The notes beneath the pieces are model-generated. The model worked only from the letters and a program-made list of their open reading frames with translations, had not been told where the DNA came from and did no database searches. This document shows, in pieces, positions 9,126-19,874 of a DNA stretch of 64,000 nt. Positions within the stretch are counted from its first letter, which is position 1. The number at the start of each line of letters is the position of its first letter. Position numbers and translations under genes: made by a program. Location: contig NZ_CP032677.1 of assembly GCF_003627215.1 (NCBI RefSeq), positions 1,555,501-1,619,500 of the forward strand, in the 5' to 3' direction. This DNA comes from Pseudomonas sp. Leaf58 (GTDB taxonomy: Bacteria > Pseudomonadota > Gammaproteobacteria > Pseudomonadales > Pseudomonadaceae).

Positions 9126-10064
9126 ATGTCTGCATCTCTCGCATTCGTCTTTCCCGGTCAAGGTTCCCAGTCGCTGGGCATGCTCGCCGAGCTCGGCGCC
9201 GAGAAGCCAGTGATCATCGAGACCTTCAAGGAAGCCTCCGCAGCACTCGGCTACGACCTGTGGAAGTTGGTTCAGGAAGGCCCGGAAGAGCAACTCAACC
9301 AGACCGACAAGACCCAGCCGGCGATCCTCACCGCGTCGATCGCGCTGTGGCGTTTGTGGCTGGAAGAGGGCGGTGCCAAGCCCGCCTTCGTTTCGGGGCA
9401 CAGCCTGGGTGAATACAGCGCCCTGGTTGCCGCTGGCAGCATCAGCCTGAAAGACGCCGTTCGCCTGGTCGAGCGCCGCGGCCAACTGATGCAAGAAGCG
9501 GTGCCTGCCGGTCACGGTGCCATGGCCGCCATTCTCGGCCTGGATGACGCTGTGGTCGTGGAAATCTGCGCCGAAGCGGCTGAAGACCAAGTGGTCAGCG
9601 CTGTCAACTTCAACTCGCCAGGCCAGGTGGTCATCGCCGGTAACAAGGCTGCGGTAGACCGCGCCATGGAGCTGTGCAAGGCCAAAGGTGCCAAGCGTGC
9701 CCTGCCGCTGGCAGTCAGCGTGCCGTCGCACTGCGCCTTGATGAAGCCGGCTGCCGAGCGCTTTGCCGAGGCGGTCAATGCCATCGAATGGCACGCCCCG
9801 CAAATTCCGCTGGTGCAGAACGTCAGCGCTGCCGTTGCCGCTGGCCTTGATGCCCTCAAGCATGACCTGCTGGCGCAGTTGTACCAGCCGGTGCGCTGGG
9901 TCGAGTGTGTGCAGACCCTGGCGGCGAACGGCGCGGTCAACCTGGTCGAGTGCGGCCCTGGCAAGGTCCTGGCTGGCCTGAACAAGCGTTGCGCCGACGG
10001 CGTGACCACCTACAACCTCAATACCCCTGACGCCGTTGCCGCCACCCGCGCGGCACTGGCCTGA
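9126..10064 (+). CDS. fabD: Malonyl-CoA:ACP transacylase
   Basis: Transfers malonyl from CoA to ACP to feed fatty-acid elongation in the cytosol. The 312-residue protein starts MSASLAFVFPGQGSQ and has the nucleophile motif GHSLGEYSA (Ser93) with the partner His in VPSHCALM (His202). The ATG at 9126 is chosen because the in-frame upstream extension runs through intergenic sequence. fabG follows after 15 bases. The preceding 194-base gap with a REP suggests that fabD has its own promoter. Confidence 0.95.
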   Translation: MSASLAFVFPGQGSQSLGMLAELGAEKPVIIETFKEASAALGYDLWKLVQEGPEEQLNQTDKTQPAILTASIALWRLWLEEGGAKPAFVSGHSLGEYSALVAAGSISLKDAVRLVERRGQLMQEAVPAGHGAMAAILGLDDAVVVEICAEAAEDQVVSAVNFNSPGQVVIAGNKAAVDRAMELCKAKGAKRALPLAVSVPSHCALMKPAAERFAEAVNAIEWHAPQIPLVQNVSAAVAAGLDALKHDLLAQLYQPVRWVECVQTLAANGAVNLVECGPGKVLAGLNKRCADGVTTYNLNTPDAVAATRAALA

Positions 10065-10079
10065 TTTGGAGAAGCTTGC

Positions 10080-10820
10080 ATGAGCCTGCAAGGTAAAGTT
10101 GCACTGGTCACCGGCGCTAGCCGTGGTATTGGCCAGGCCATCGCCCTCGAGCTGGGCCGCCAGGGCGCGACCGTGATCGGCACTGCCACGTCGGCCTCCG
10201 GTGCCGAGCGGATCGCTGCCACCCTCAAAGAGCATGGCATCACCGGTACCGGCATGGAGCTGAACGTGACCAGCGCGGAATCGGTTGAGGCTGTTCTGGC
10301 TGCCATCGGCGCGCAGTTTGGCGCGCCTGCCATCCTGGTCAACAATGCTGGCATCACGCGCGACAACCTCATGCTGCGCATGAAGGACGACGAGTGGTTC
10401 GACGTGATCGACACCAACCTGAACAGCCTCTACCGTCTGTCCAAGGGCGTGCTGCGTGGCATGACCAAGGCACGTTGGGGTCGTATCATCAGCATCGGCT
10501 CGGTCGTCGGTGCCATGGGTAACGCTGGCCAGGCCAACTATGCGGCCGCCAAGGCCGGCCTGGAAGGCTTCAGCCGCGCCCTGGCGCGTGAAGTGGGCTC
10601 GCGCGGCATCACCGTCAACTCGGTGACCCCGGGCTTCATCGACACCGACATGACCCGCGAGCTGCCAGAAGCGCAGCGCGAAGCCCTGCAGACCCAGATC
10701 CCGCTGGGCCGCCTGGGTCAGGCCGACGAAATTGCCAAGGTGGTTTCGTTCCTAGCCTCAGACGGCGCAGCCTACGTAACCGGTGCTACCGTGCCGGTCA
10801 ACGGCGGGATGTACATGTAA
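10080..10820 (+). CDS. fabG: 3-oxoacyl-ACP reductase
   Basis: NADPH-dependent reduction of 3-oxoacyl-ACP, the first reductive step of fatty-acid elongation. Classical short-chain dehydrogenase of 246 residues with the cofactor motif TGASRGIG, the NNAG motif, and catalytic Ser141, Tyr154 and Lys158 (QANYAAAKAG). A GGAG Shine-Dalgarno lies before the ATG. It is cotranscribed with fabD and followed by a 203-base gap that carries the acpP promoter. Confidence 0.96.
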   Translation: MSLQGKVALVTGASRGIGQAIALELGRQGATVIGTATSASGAERIAATLKEHGITGTGMELNVTSAESVEAVLAAIGAQFGAPAILVNNAGITRDNLMLRMKDDEWFDVIDTNLNSLYRLSKGVLRGMTKARWGRIISIGSVVGAMGNAGQANYAAAKAGLEGFSRALAREVGSRGITVNSVTPGFIDTDMTRELPEAQREALQTQIPLGRLGQADEIAKVVSFLASDGAAYVTGATVPVNGGMYM

Positions 10821-10944
10821 TACTGCAACTCAATGTGACGGATTTCGTAAAAAAAGAGTCATACTGCGAGCCTAAAATCCGTTATAAAGCTGCAACCAGA
10901 TTCCAGGCAGCGGGTAGGGTGGCTAGTCGGAAGGTGCGTTTAGC

Positions 10945-10972
10945 TTGAAAAGCCAACGTCTTTCTATAAAAT
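10945..10972 (+). promoter_or_regulatory. Probable acpP promoter
   Basis: TTGAAA (10945-10950), 16 bases, then TAAAAT (10967-10972), about 45 bases upstream of the likely transcript start-to-ATG leader of acpP. A second AT-rich -10-like site (TATAAA, 10883-10888) lies further upstream. Strong separate transcription fits the abundance of ACP. Confidence 0.5.
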
Positions 10973-11023
10973 TAGCCACCGGCCAGCTGCCTGACATATG
11001 TCCATTAGGAGTGAAAACTAGGT

Positions 11024-11260
11024 ATGAGCACCATCGAAGAACGCGTCAAGAAAATCGTCGCCGAGCAACTGGGCGTTAAAGAAGAAGAAGTGACTGTTGA
11101 GAAGTCCTTCGTCGATGACCTGGGTGCCGATTCGCTTGACACCGTTGAGCTGGTGATGGCTCTGGAAGAGGAATTCGAGACCGAAATCCCTGACGAAGAA
11201 GCCGAGAAGATCACTACCGTTCAAGCCGCTATCGACTACGTCAACAGCCACAAGGCCTAA
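11024..11260 (+). CDS. acpP: Acyl carrier protein
   Basis: Small acidic carrier of growing fatty acyl chains, 78 residues. The phosphopantetheine site is GADSLDTVE with Ser37. A TTAGGAG Shine-Dalgarno region precedes the ATG. It is flanked by its own promoter upstream and a strong terminator downstream, so it is probably made mostly as a short monocistronic mRNA within the fab cluster. Confidence 0.98.
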   Translation: MSTIEERVKKIVAEQLGVKEEEVTVEKSFVDDLGADSLDTVELVMALEEEFETEIPDEEAEKITTVQAAIDYVNSHKA

Positions 11261-11288
11261 GACGTTTCAGTCGACGCTACTTGTCGGG

Positions 11289-11324
11289 AAAAACCGCACT
11301 GCCTTTGCTGGCGTGCGGTTTTTT
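11289..11324 (+). terminator. Rho-independent terminator of acpP
   Basis: Stem with arms AAAAACCGCAC (11289-11299) and GTGCGGTTTTTT (11313-11324), ending in a T tract. Confidence 0.88.
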
Positions 11325-11434
11325 CTTTGCGAGGCGTCTGCGTCGTCCCCCGAGCATCTAGAGCTTGTTGCCATTTCATTCCATTGCGTTGAGTGCAATG
11401 GCAAGAAACTCTGTCATTAGAAAAGGAGAGTACT

Positions 11435-12679
11435 GTGTCGCGTAGACGCGTCGTGGTCACCGGTATGGGCATGCTGTCGCCACTGGGTACCGATGTACCG
11501 AGCACTTGGCAGGGCATTCTGGCTGGCCGCAGTGGCATTGGTCCGATTGAACACACGGACCTGTCTGCCTACTCCACCCGTTTTGGCGGCTCGGTGAAAG
11601 GCTTCGAGGTTGAGCAATACCTGTCGGCCAAAGAGGCCCGCAAGCTTGACCTGTTCATCCAGTACGGCCTGGCGGCCGGTTTCCAGGCAGTGCGTAATGC
11701 CGGCCTGGAGGTGACTGACGCCAACCGTGAGCGTATCGGTGTGGCCATGGGCTCGGGTATCGGTGGCCTGACCAACATCGAAGAAACCAGCCGCACCCTG
11801 CACGATGCGGGGCCGCGTCGCATCTCGCCGTTCTTCGTGCCGGGCTCGATCATCAACATGATCTCCGGGTTCCTGTCGATCCACCTAGGCCTGCAAGGGC
11901 CGAACTACGCCATTGCCACGGCCTGCACCACTGGCACCCACTGCATCGGCATGGCCGCGCGCAACATCGCCTACGGTGAAGCCGACGTGATGATCGCCGG
12001 TGGCGCCGAAATGGCCGCCTGCGGCCTGGGCATGGGCGGTTTCGGTGCCTCGCGGGCACTGTCTACCCGCAATGATGAGCCAAGCCGGGCCAGCCGCCCA
12101 TGGGACAAGGGCCGTGACGGCTTCGTGCTGTCCGACGGTGCTGGGGCCCTGGTGCTCGAAGAGCTGGAGCACGCCAAGGCGCGCGGCGCGACCATTTATG
12201 CCGAGTTGGTCGGTTTCGGCATGAGCGGTGACGCTTACCATATGACGTCGCCACCTGACTCCGGTGAAGGTGCTGCCCGCTGCATGGCCAACGCCCTGCG
12301 GGACGCAGGTATCCAGCCGGAAGAGGTCAGCTACATCAACGCCCACGGCACCTCGACCCCCGCTGGCGACATTGCCGAAGTGGCAGCGATCAAGCGCGTG
12401 TTCGGTGAGCATGCCTACAAGCTGGCGGTTAGCTCGACCAAGTCGATGACAGGCCACCTGCTGGGCGCCGCCGGTGCCGTGGAAGCGATCTTCAGCGTGC
12501 TGGCAATCAACAGCCAGATGGCCCCGCCCACCATCAACCTGGACGAGCCGGACGACGGTTGCGACCTCGACTTCGTGCCGCACCAGGCACGCAGCATGCC
12601 GATTGACGTGGTGCTGTCCAACTCGTTCGGCTTTGGCGGCACCAACGGCTCGCTGGTATTCCGCCGGTTCGCCGGTTGA
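11435..12679 (+). CDS. fabF: 3-oxoacyl-ACP synthase II
   Basis: Condensing enzyme that elongates acyl-ACP with malonyl-ACP. It has 414 residues and the full catalytic triad: Cys164 in ATACTTGTH, His304 in NAHGTSTP and His341 in TGHLLGAAG. The start is a GTG at 11435 with a strong AAGGAGAG Shine-Dalgarno; the upstream in-frame ATG (11393) would add a non-conserved tail. Its stop overlaps the pabC ATG by one base (TGATG), so the two are translationally coupled. Confidence 0.96.
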   Translation: MSRRRVVVTGMGMLSPLGTDVPSTWQGILAGRSGIGPIEHTDLSAYSTRFGGSVKGFEVEQYLSAKEARKLDLFIQYGLAAGFQAVRNAGLEVTDANRERIGVAMGSGIGGLTNIEETSRTLHDAGPRRISPFFVPGSIINMISGFLSIHLGLQGPNYAIATACTTGTHCIGMAARNIAYGEADVMIAGGAEMAACGLGMGGFGASRALSTRNDEPSRASRPWDKGRDGFVLSDGAGALVLEELEHAKARGATIYAELVGFGMSGDAYHMTSPPDSGEGAARCMANALRDAGIQPEEVSYINAHGTSTPAGDIAEVAAIKRVFGEHAYKLAVSSTKSMTGHLLGAAGAVEAIFSVLAINSQMAPPTINLDEPDDGCDLDFVPHQARSMPIDVVLSNSFGFGGTNGSLVFRRFAG

Positions 12680-13494
12680 TGCCCAGCTGGGTCGATGGCC
12701 AGCCGGCGGCTGCAGTTAACCTGCAGAACCGCGGCCTGGCCTACGGCGATGGCCTGTTCGAGACCATCGCTGTGCGCGGCGGCCGGCCCAGCCTGCTGGA
12801 CGGCCACCTCGCACGCCTGGCGCTGGGCTGCCAGCGCCTGGCGATCAGTGCTGATCTAGGGCTGGTGCGCGACGAGCTACAGCGCTATGCCAACCAGCTG
12901 GGTAATGGCGTCGCCAAACTCATCCTTACCCGTGGCGACAGCCAGCGCGGCTATGCACCGTTAGCCGGTGTCGCGCCACGGCGTATCCTGCAGGGCAGCC
13001 CATTGCCCAGCTATCCTGTCGAGCATGCCGAGCAAGGTGTGCGGCTGTACCCTTGCCAAACCCGGCTTGGGGAACAACCGCTGCTAGCCGGCCTCAAACA
13101 CCTCAACCGCCTGGAGCAGGTACTGGCCCGAGCCGAATGGCAGGACAGCGAACATGCCGAAGGCCTGATGCGTGACGGGCAGGGCAGGGTGATCGAAGGG
13201 GTGTACAGCAATCTGTTCCTGGTGCGCGATGGTGCGTTGCTCACGGCCGACCTCAGCCGCTGCGGCGTGGCCGGTGTGATGCGCGCGGCATTGCTGGAAC
13301 AGGCAGCGTTGCTGGGTATCCCGGTGCAGGTCCGCGACCTGCCGTACGATGCGCTGGAACAGGCAGACGAAGTATTTGTTTGCAATAGCGTCTACGGTAT
13401 CTGGCCCGTGCGTGGCATAGCCGCGCTAAACTGGTCGCCGGGCCCGCTCACCCATAAACTGCAGGCCGTTGCCCGTACGTTACTGGAAACCTGA
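12679..13494 (+). CDS. pabC: Aminodeoxychorismate lyase
   Basis: PLP enzyme that turns 4-amino-4-deoxychorismate into p-aminobenzoate and pyruvate for folate synthesis. It is 271 residues and belongs to the class IV aminotransferase fold; the PLP lysine is expected in GLKHLNRLEQ. The N-terminal NRGLAYGDGLFET signature is clear. It is coupled to fabF (1-base overlap) and lies 4 bases before mltG, as in E. coli. Confidence 0.93.
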   Translation: MPSWVDGQPAAAVNLQNRGLAYGDGLFETIAVRGGRPSLLDGHLARLALGCQRLAISADLGLVRDELQRYANQLGNGVAKLILTRGDSQRGYAPLAGVAPRRILQGSPLPSYPVEHAEQGVRLYPCQTRLGEQPLLAGLKHLNRLEQVLARAEWQDSEHAEGLMRDGQGRVIEGVYSNLFLVRDGALLTADLSRCGVAGVMRAALLEQAALLGIPVQVRDLPYDALEQADEVFVCNSVYGIWPVRGIAALNWSPGPLTHKLQAVARTLLET

Positions 13495-13498
13495 ATTC

Positions 13499-14695
13499 GT
13501 GAGACGCAAATTCCTGCTGCTGCTGGAAATGGCCTTGATCCTCGCCGGCCTGGCCGTGGGTTGGTCGGCCTGGAAGGTCAACTCGGTACTGGAGCAGCCC
13601 CTGCACGTCACGCAGGAGCGCCTGCTCGACGTGCCCAATGGCACCAACCCCAACCGCATGTTCTATCGCATGCAGAGCGAAGGGTTGCTCGACGACGCCG
13701 TCTGGTTGCGCCTGTACTGGCGCTTTAACATGGCCGGTACGCCCCTGCACACCGGCGAGTACCGCCTGACCCCCGGCATGACCGTCGAACAGCTGTTCGA
13801 TGCGTGGCGCCGGGCCGATGTGGTGCAGTACAACCTGACCCTGGTCGAAGGCTGGACGTTCCGCCAGGTGCGCTCGGCCGTGGCCAAGCATGAAAAGATC
13901 AAGCACACCCTGGACGGCCTGTCGGATTCCGAAGTGATGGACAAGCTGGGCCATACCGGCGTGTTCCCCGAGGGGCGCTTCTTCCCGGACACTTACCGTT
14001 TCGTGCGCGGCATGAGCGACGTCGAGCTGCTGCAACAGGCGTACATGCGCCTGGATGAAGTGCTGGCCAAAGAGTGGGCAGAACGTACCACCGACCTGCC
14101 ATACCGCGACCCGTATCAGGCGTTGATCATGGCCTCGCTGGTGGAAAAGGAAACCGGTATTCCTCAGGAGCGCGGGCAGATTGCCGGCGTCTTCGTGCGG
14201 CGCTTGCGCTTGGGCATGATGCTGCAGACCGACCCGACAGTGATCTACGGCATGGGTGAGCGCTACAACGGCAAAATTACCCGCGCCGACCTGCGCGAAC
14301 CGACGCCCTACAACACCTACACCATAACCGGCTTGCCTCCGACGCCCATCGCCATGGTTGGCCGCGAGGCGATTCACGCGGCACTCAACCCGTCCGACGG
14401 CTCCAGCCTTTATTTCGTCGCCCGCGGCGATGGTAGCCATGTGTTTTCCGACGACCTGGACGATCACAACTCAGCGGTGCGTGAATTCCAGCTCAAGCGC
14501 CGAGCCGACTACCGCTCCAGCCCTGCGCCGCAGTCGCAGCCAGAGGCGCCGGCGGCCGAAGAGGCCGACCCGCCCCAGGGGCCTGCGGCAGACGAGCCTG
14601 CCGAACAGCCCTCGGCCGATGGGGCGCCTGAGCAGGGCGCCCCTGCCGGCGGCGCGCAAGCGGCCGAGCGGCCGATGCCTGACGAACAACATTAA
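13499..14695 (+). CDS. mltG: Endolytic murein transglycosylase MltG
   Basis: YceG-family inner-membrane enzyme that cleaves nascent glycan strands and so sets their length. The 398-residue protein has an N-terminal transmembrane segment (about 5-24), a LysM-like region and a catalytic domain with the essential Glu in SLVEKETGIPQER. The GTG at 13499 starts 4 bases after pabC. The last 60 or so residues are Pro/Ala/Glu-rich and go beyond the usual family end; they are probably disordered. tmk follows after 9 bases. Confidence 0.93.
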   Translation: MRRKFLLLLEMALILAGLAVGWSAWKVNSVLEQPLHVTQERLLDVPNGTNPNRMFYRMQSEGLLDDAVWLRLYWRFNMAGTPLHTGEYRLTPGMTVEQLFDAWRRADVVQYNLTLVEGWTFRQVRSAVAKHEKIKHTLDGLSDSEVMDKLGHTGVFPEGRFFPDTYRFVRGMSDVELLQQAYMRLDEVLAKEWAERTTDLPYRDPYQALIMASLVEKETGIPQERGQIAGVFVRRLRLGMMLQTDPTVIYGMGERYNGKITRADLREPTPYNTYTITGLPPTPIAMVGREAIHAALNPSDGSSLYFVARGDGSHVFSDDLDDHNSAVREFQLKRRADYRSSPAPQSQPEAPAAEEADPPQGPAADEPAEQPSADGAPEQGAPAGGAQAAERPMPDEQH

Positions 14696-16316
<1,621 letters not shown>

Positions 16317-16346
16317 TCCTCATTTTTTCATGTGTGCTGTTATCCC

Positions 16347-17129
16347 ATGCTCGTAGATTCCCATTGCCACCTTGATCGTCTTGACCTGAGCGCCCACCAA
16401 GGCTCCCTCGATGCTGCCCTGCAGGCGGCGCGCGAGCGCGGGGTTGGGCATTTCCTGTGTATTGGCGTCAGTGCCGAGAATGCCGGCGCAGTGAAGGCGC
16501 TGAGCGAGCAGTACGCCGATGTTGACTGTTCGGTGGGCGTGCACCCGCTGGACCTGGCCCCGGGTGAAGCGCCAGCACTGGAATGGCTGCTGCACGAACT
16601 GGCCCACCCGCATGTCGTGGCGATTGGAGAGACGGGGTTGGATTACCACTACGAGCCAGAGGCAGCCGAGCTGCAGCAGGCTTCGTTCCGCTTGCACCTC
16701 GAGGCGTCGCGGCAAACCGGCAAGCCGGTGATCGTGCATACCCGAGCGGCGCGCGCCGACACCCTGGCGCTGCTACGCGAGGCCAACTTGGCGCAGGCTG
16801 GGGTGCTGCATTGCTTCACCGAAGACTGGGATATGGCTAAGGCAGCGCTCGACCTGGGCTATTACATTTCGTTGTCTGGCATCGTGACCTTCCGCAATGC
16901 CGATGCTTTGCGTGAAGTCGCGCGGCAGGTGCCAGTCGATCGCTTACTGGTGGAGACGGATGCGCCGTATCTGGCGCCGATTCCGCACCGAGGCAAGCCG
17001 AATTTGCCGCAGTATGTGCGGGAGGTGGCGGAGTATGTGGCTTCGTTGCGCGGGGCCAGTTATGAGCAGTTGGCTGAGCAGACCACCGCCAACTTCAAGC
17101 GCTTGTTCCCGTTGGCGCGGGTAGCTTGA
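16347..17129 (+). CDS. TatD-family metal-dependent DNase/hydrolase
   Basis: TIM-barrel hydrolase of the TatD family, close to YcfH of E. coli. It is 260 residues; metal ligands include the N-terminal DSHCHLD and the later GETGLDYH, VIHTR and ETDAPYL motifs. The ATG at 16347 puts the DSHCHLD motif in its normal place; an in-frame GTG at 16332 lacks support. No Shine-Dalgarno is visible. It is the last gene of the fab-holB cluster. Confidence 0.9.
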   Translation: MLVDSHCHLDRLDLSAHQGSLDAALQAARERGVGHFLCIGVSAENAGAVKALSEQYADVDCSVGVHPLDLAPGEAPALEWLLHELAHPHVVAIGETGLDYHYEPEAAELQQASFRLHLEASRQTGKPVIVHTRAARADTLALLREANLAQAGVLHCFTEDWDMAKAALDLGYYISLSGIVTFRNADALREVARQVPVDRLLVETDAPYLAPIPHRGKPNLPQYVREVAEYVASLRGASYEQLAEQTTANFKRLFPLARVA

Positions 17130-17478
17130 TTTTTAGCACCATGCCCCTTGCTATCGCCCAAAAAAAACCCGGGTTCTGGGGGGGGAATCCGGGTTAAGAC
17201 CATTAGGAGTAAAACAAAGGTACGCGGTCCCTGAGCACCTTTATCGGCGCGCCACTCGGGGGGATGCGCCGCGCCAACACTTCAAGTATTGGTCAGGTTT
17301 GGCGCGGTGCCAGTGCATATTGGTCGTTTTTTAAACAAATTTGGAATACGCCGAGGTTTCATTCCTTCCGCAGCGTATGGCTGTATGCATCGTGAAACAC
17401 ACACATGCTCGGATGATCCGTGCAATTTCCAGCAAGTTAGGCATAATAAACCGCTTCGATTGTCATCCAGTCCTTCCT
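17130..17478. other. Intergenic region tatD-tetR
   Basis: A 349-base stretch without a gene. It holds an A8 run followed by an AACCCGG/CCGGGTT inverted repeat around an eight-G run (about 17161-17195). On the minus strand that repeat ends in a T tract and looks like a terminator; on the plus strand it is only a hairpin. Near the 3' end are a 19-bp near-perfect palindrome (17406-17424) and a CATAAT -10-like hexamer (17452-17457). Confidence 0.5.
17406..17424. promoter_or_regulatory. Candidate TetR operator
   Basis: Arms TGCTCGGAT and ATCCGTGCA around a central G, with one mismatch. It lies 54 bases before the tetR start and just upstream of a CATAAT -10 candidate. Autoregulation is inferred from family habit. 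Confidence 0.45.
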
Positions 17479-18114
17479 ATGCAGAAAGAACCTCGTAAGG
17501 TCCGTGAGTTTCGCCGTCGCGAACAGGAAATCCTCGACACCGCACTTAAACTGTTCCTGGAACAGGGCGAAGACAGCGTCACCGTCGAGATGATCGCTGA
17601 CGCCGTAGGCATCGGCAAAGGCACGATCTACAAGCACTTCAAGTCCAAGGCGGAAATCTACCTGCGCCTGATGCTCGACTACGAGCGCGACCTGAACGCG
17701 CTGTTGCATTCGGCTGATGTCGACCGCGACAAGGAAGCCCTGTCGCGCGCCTATTTCGAGTTCCGCATGCGCGACCCCCAACGTTACCGGCTGTTCGACC
17801 GCCTGGAAGAAAAGGTGGTCAAGGGCAACCAAGTACCGGAAATGGTCGAACAGTTGCACAGCATCCGTGCGTCCAACTTCGATCGCCTAACGCAGCTGAT
17901 CAAGGGCCGTATCAGCGAAGGCAAACTCGAAGACGTGCCGCCGTATTTCCACTATTGCGCCGCCTGGGCGCTGGTGCATGGCGCCGTGGCGCTGTACCAC
18001 TCGCCGTTCTGGAGCAATGTGCTTGAGGACCAGGAAGGCTTCTTCCAGTTCCTGATGGACATTGGTGTGCGCATGGGCAACAAACGCAAGCGCGACCCGG
18101 AACCCTCGAACTGA
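17479..18114 (+). CDS. TetR/AcrR-family transcriptional regulator
   Basis: 211-residue repressor-type protein. The N-terminal helix-turn-helix domain (about 12-58) includes DSVTVEMIADAVGIGKGTIYKHF, here cited only as its region. The C-terminal half is a helical ligand domain ending in a basic KRKRDP tail. ATG 17479 is chosen because earlier in-frame starts lie in the palindrome-bearing leader. The ligand and targets are unknown; its own promoter and the downstream radical-SAM gene are candidates. Confidence 0.85.
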   Translation: MQKEPRKVREFRRREQEILDTALKLFLEQGEDSVTVEMIADAVGIGKGTIYKHFKSKAEIYLRLMLDYERDLNALLHSADVDRDKEALSRAYFEFRMRDPQRYRLFDRLEEKVVKGNQVPEMVEQLHSIRASNFDRLTQLIKGRISEGKLEDVPPYFHYCAAWALVHGAVALYHSPFWSNVLEDQEGFFQFLMDIGVRMGNKRKRDPEPSN

Positions 18115-18152
18115 GTGGAGGCGCGCGCTACTGAACTGAACTCGGCAATGTG

Positions 18153-18205
18153 TGGTGGGGCTTGCAAAAACCTGATTTATGAGTCAGGTTTTGCCAGCCC
18201 CACCA
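18153..18205 (+). other. Long hairpin between tetR and the moaA-like gene
   Basis: Arms of about 22 bases: TGGTGGGGCT at 18153-18162 through CCTGA at 18175, pairing with TCAGG at 18184 through AGCCCCACCA ending at 18205; loop about 8 bases. There is no T tract after it. An in-frame ATG (18179) lies inside it and would be buried in the structure. Confidence 0.7.
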
Positions 18206-18223
18206 TCCATGTCGGAGTCATTC

Positions 18224-19192
18224 ATGATCGTCGATCGTCAAGGCAGGCGTTTTCGCAACCTGCGCGTCAGCCTGACGGCTGCCTGTAATTACGCCTGCAG
18301 CTACTGCGTACCAGACGGCAAGCGCCTGGTGGCGGCGCAGGACGAACTGTCGGCGGAGGCCTTGGCCCGTGGCGTCGCCTACCTGGTTGAAACCGCTGGA
18401 GTCGAGCGTTTGCGCATCACCGGCGGTGAGCCGTTGGTCAGCCCGCGGCTGGATGCTTTCCTGGTCGCCGTGGCCAAGCTTGACCTGGGCGACATCTCGC
18501 TGACCACCAATGGCCAGCTGCTGGCGCGCAAGTTGCCTCAGCTGCAAGCAGCGGGCATCCGCCGCCTGAACGTTTCCCTCGACACCCTCGACCCTCAGGC
18601 CTTCCGCCGGATTGCCCGTGGCGGCGACCTGGCTAGCGTACTGGCGGGTATGGAGCAGGCCAGCGCCTTAGGCATGCACATCAAGGTGAACATGGTGCCG
18701 ATGCGCGGGCAGAATCTTGACCAGGTGCTGCCGCTGCTGGATTACTGCCTTGAGCGCGGTTTTGAACTGCGCTTCATCGAGCTCATGCGCATGGGCCACC
18801 TCGCCCGTGACCCCAACACCTTCCTGCAGCAGTTCGTTGGCCTTGACCCGTTGCTTGGCTTGATCGCTGGCAAGCATGCCTATGCCCGGGTAGACGCACC
18901 GCTGGACGCCACCGCCTTGCGCTATCAAATCCCTGGTAAAGGCCACTTCGGCGTGATCGCTAACGAAAGCGTACCGTTCTGCCGCAGTTGCTCACGGCTG
19001 CGCCTGTCCTCCACCGGCTGGCTGCATGGCTGCCTGTCATCCGGTAATCGTCACTTCGTCGGCGAATTGCTGGAAAAGCCACGCCATCTGGCACTGCCGG
19101 CCTTGCAGCGCTTGTTGGTCAAGGCCTTGGCCGACAAGCAGGAACTGGCGTTTTCCGGCGGTGTAATGGTGATGAAGGTGATTGGTGGCTGA
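18224..19192 (+). CDS. MoaA-like radical SAM GTP 3',8-cyclase paralogue
   Basis: Radical SAM enzyme resembling MoaA, which makes the first intermediate of molybdenum cofactor from GTP. The 322-residue form has the SAM cluster motif CNYACSYC (CxxxCxxC), the GGEP motif in TGGEPLVSPRL, a C-terminal cluster CRSCSRLRLS with a third Cys 13 residues on, and a terminal Gly-Gly, all hallmarks of active MoaA. ATG 18224 is chosen: GGAG at 18213-18216 has ideal spacing, and IVDRQGRRFRNLR aligns with MoaA starts. Earlier ATGs (18179, 18209) lie in or next to the hairpin. No other moa or moe gene is nearby, so it may be a second copy or have another substrate. Confidence 0.82.
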   Translation: MIVDRQGRRFRNLRVSLTAACNYACSYCVPDGKRLVAAQDELSAEALARGVAYLVETAGVERLRITGGEPLVSPRLDAFLVAVAKLDLGDISLTTNGQLLARKLPQLQAAGIRRLNVSLDTLDPQAFRRIARGGDLASVLAGMEQASALGMHIKVNMVPMRGQNLDQVLPLLDYCLERGFELRFIELMRMGHLARDPNTFLQQFVGLDPLLGLIAGKHAYARVDAPLDATALRYQIPGKGHFGVIANESVPFCRSCSRLRLSSTGWLHGCLSSGNRHFVGELLEKPRHLALPALQRLLVKALADKQELAFSGGVMVMKVIGG

Positions 19193-19258
19193 AGCTGGCG
19201 CAAAAGCTGCATCCGCCGGCTATTCGCCGGTTTTTCGTCGCCGGCCATTGGAGGAAAG

Positions 19259-19864
19259 ATGCGTAGCCTGGTCTTGCTGCTGGCGCTGATAGCGCTGGGT
19301 GGCTGCATGAATGTCAGCGATATGGGCGAAGGCGTCCGTTATCACATGAGCGATGCTGGATTGCTGGACCATAGCGATACCCGTCGCACTCTGTCGATCC
19401 GCCTGCAGCCCGATTCGTTCATCTTCATCGGCCAAGGCGCATTCGTACCACCGGGCAAGGGGCCGGTGCCGCGGCAAAATGTGGTGGCCGAGCAAGCTTT
19501 CAAGAGCTTCGTCGAGTATTTCCCGCTGGTACGCCGCGCTCAGGGCCCGCAGGGCCTGGAAGAGACCCTTGCCCAGGCGCGTTCGGTAGGCGCCGACTAT
19601 GTGCTGTATACCCGCTTTGCTCGCACCGACGACCGCATCGGCAATGGCGATGAGTGGTATGACGAACAGGCTGTCGACCGCCTGGGTTGGGACACTGGTG
19701 TCGTGCAGATGATGTTGATCGAAACCAACACCCGTTACCTGATCGACACCGCGCGTATCAAAAGCCGTGGCGGTTTGTTGACGTTCCACGACAACACCCC
19801 GGAGGATTTGCTTGCTGCGCCAATGCGCGAGTACGCTCGTAGCCTTCTGGGTATGAGTGAATGA
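19259..19864 (+). CDS. DUF4823 lipoprotein
   Basis: Probable outer-membrane lipoprotein of 201 residues. The signal peptide ends in the lipobox ALGGC with Cys16 as the lipidation site; Met17 at +2 gives no inner-membrane retention signal. The rest is a compact periplasmic domain found across Pseudomonas with no known function. A GGAGG Shine-Dalgarno precedes the ATG. It is followed 10 bases later by the DUF1285 gene, so the two are likely cotranscribed. Confidence 0.8.
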   Translation: MRSLVLLLALIALGGCMNVSDMGEGVRYHMSDAGLLDHSDTRRTLSIRLQPDSFIFIGQGAFVPPGKGPVPRQNVVAEQAFKSFVEYFPLVRRAQGPQGLEETLAQARSVGADYVLYTRFARTDDRIGNGDEWYDEQAVDRLGWDTGVVQMMLIETNTRYLIDTARIKSRGGLLTFHDNTPEDLLAAPMREYARSLLGMSE

Positions 19865-19874
19865 GGCAAGCGTG

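Noticed and set aside
17161..17195. Terminator for tatD on the plus strand
   Set aside because: The hairpin has its A tract before it and no T tract after it on the plus strand; it fits a minus-strand terminator better, though no minus-strand gene ends there.
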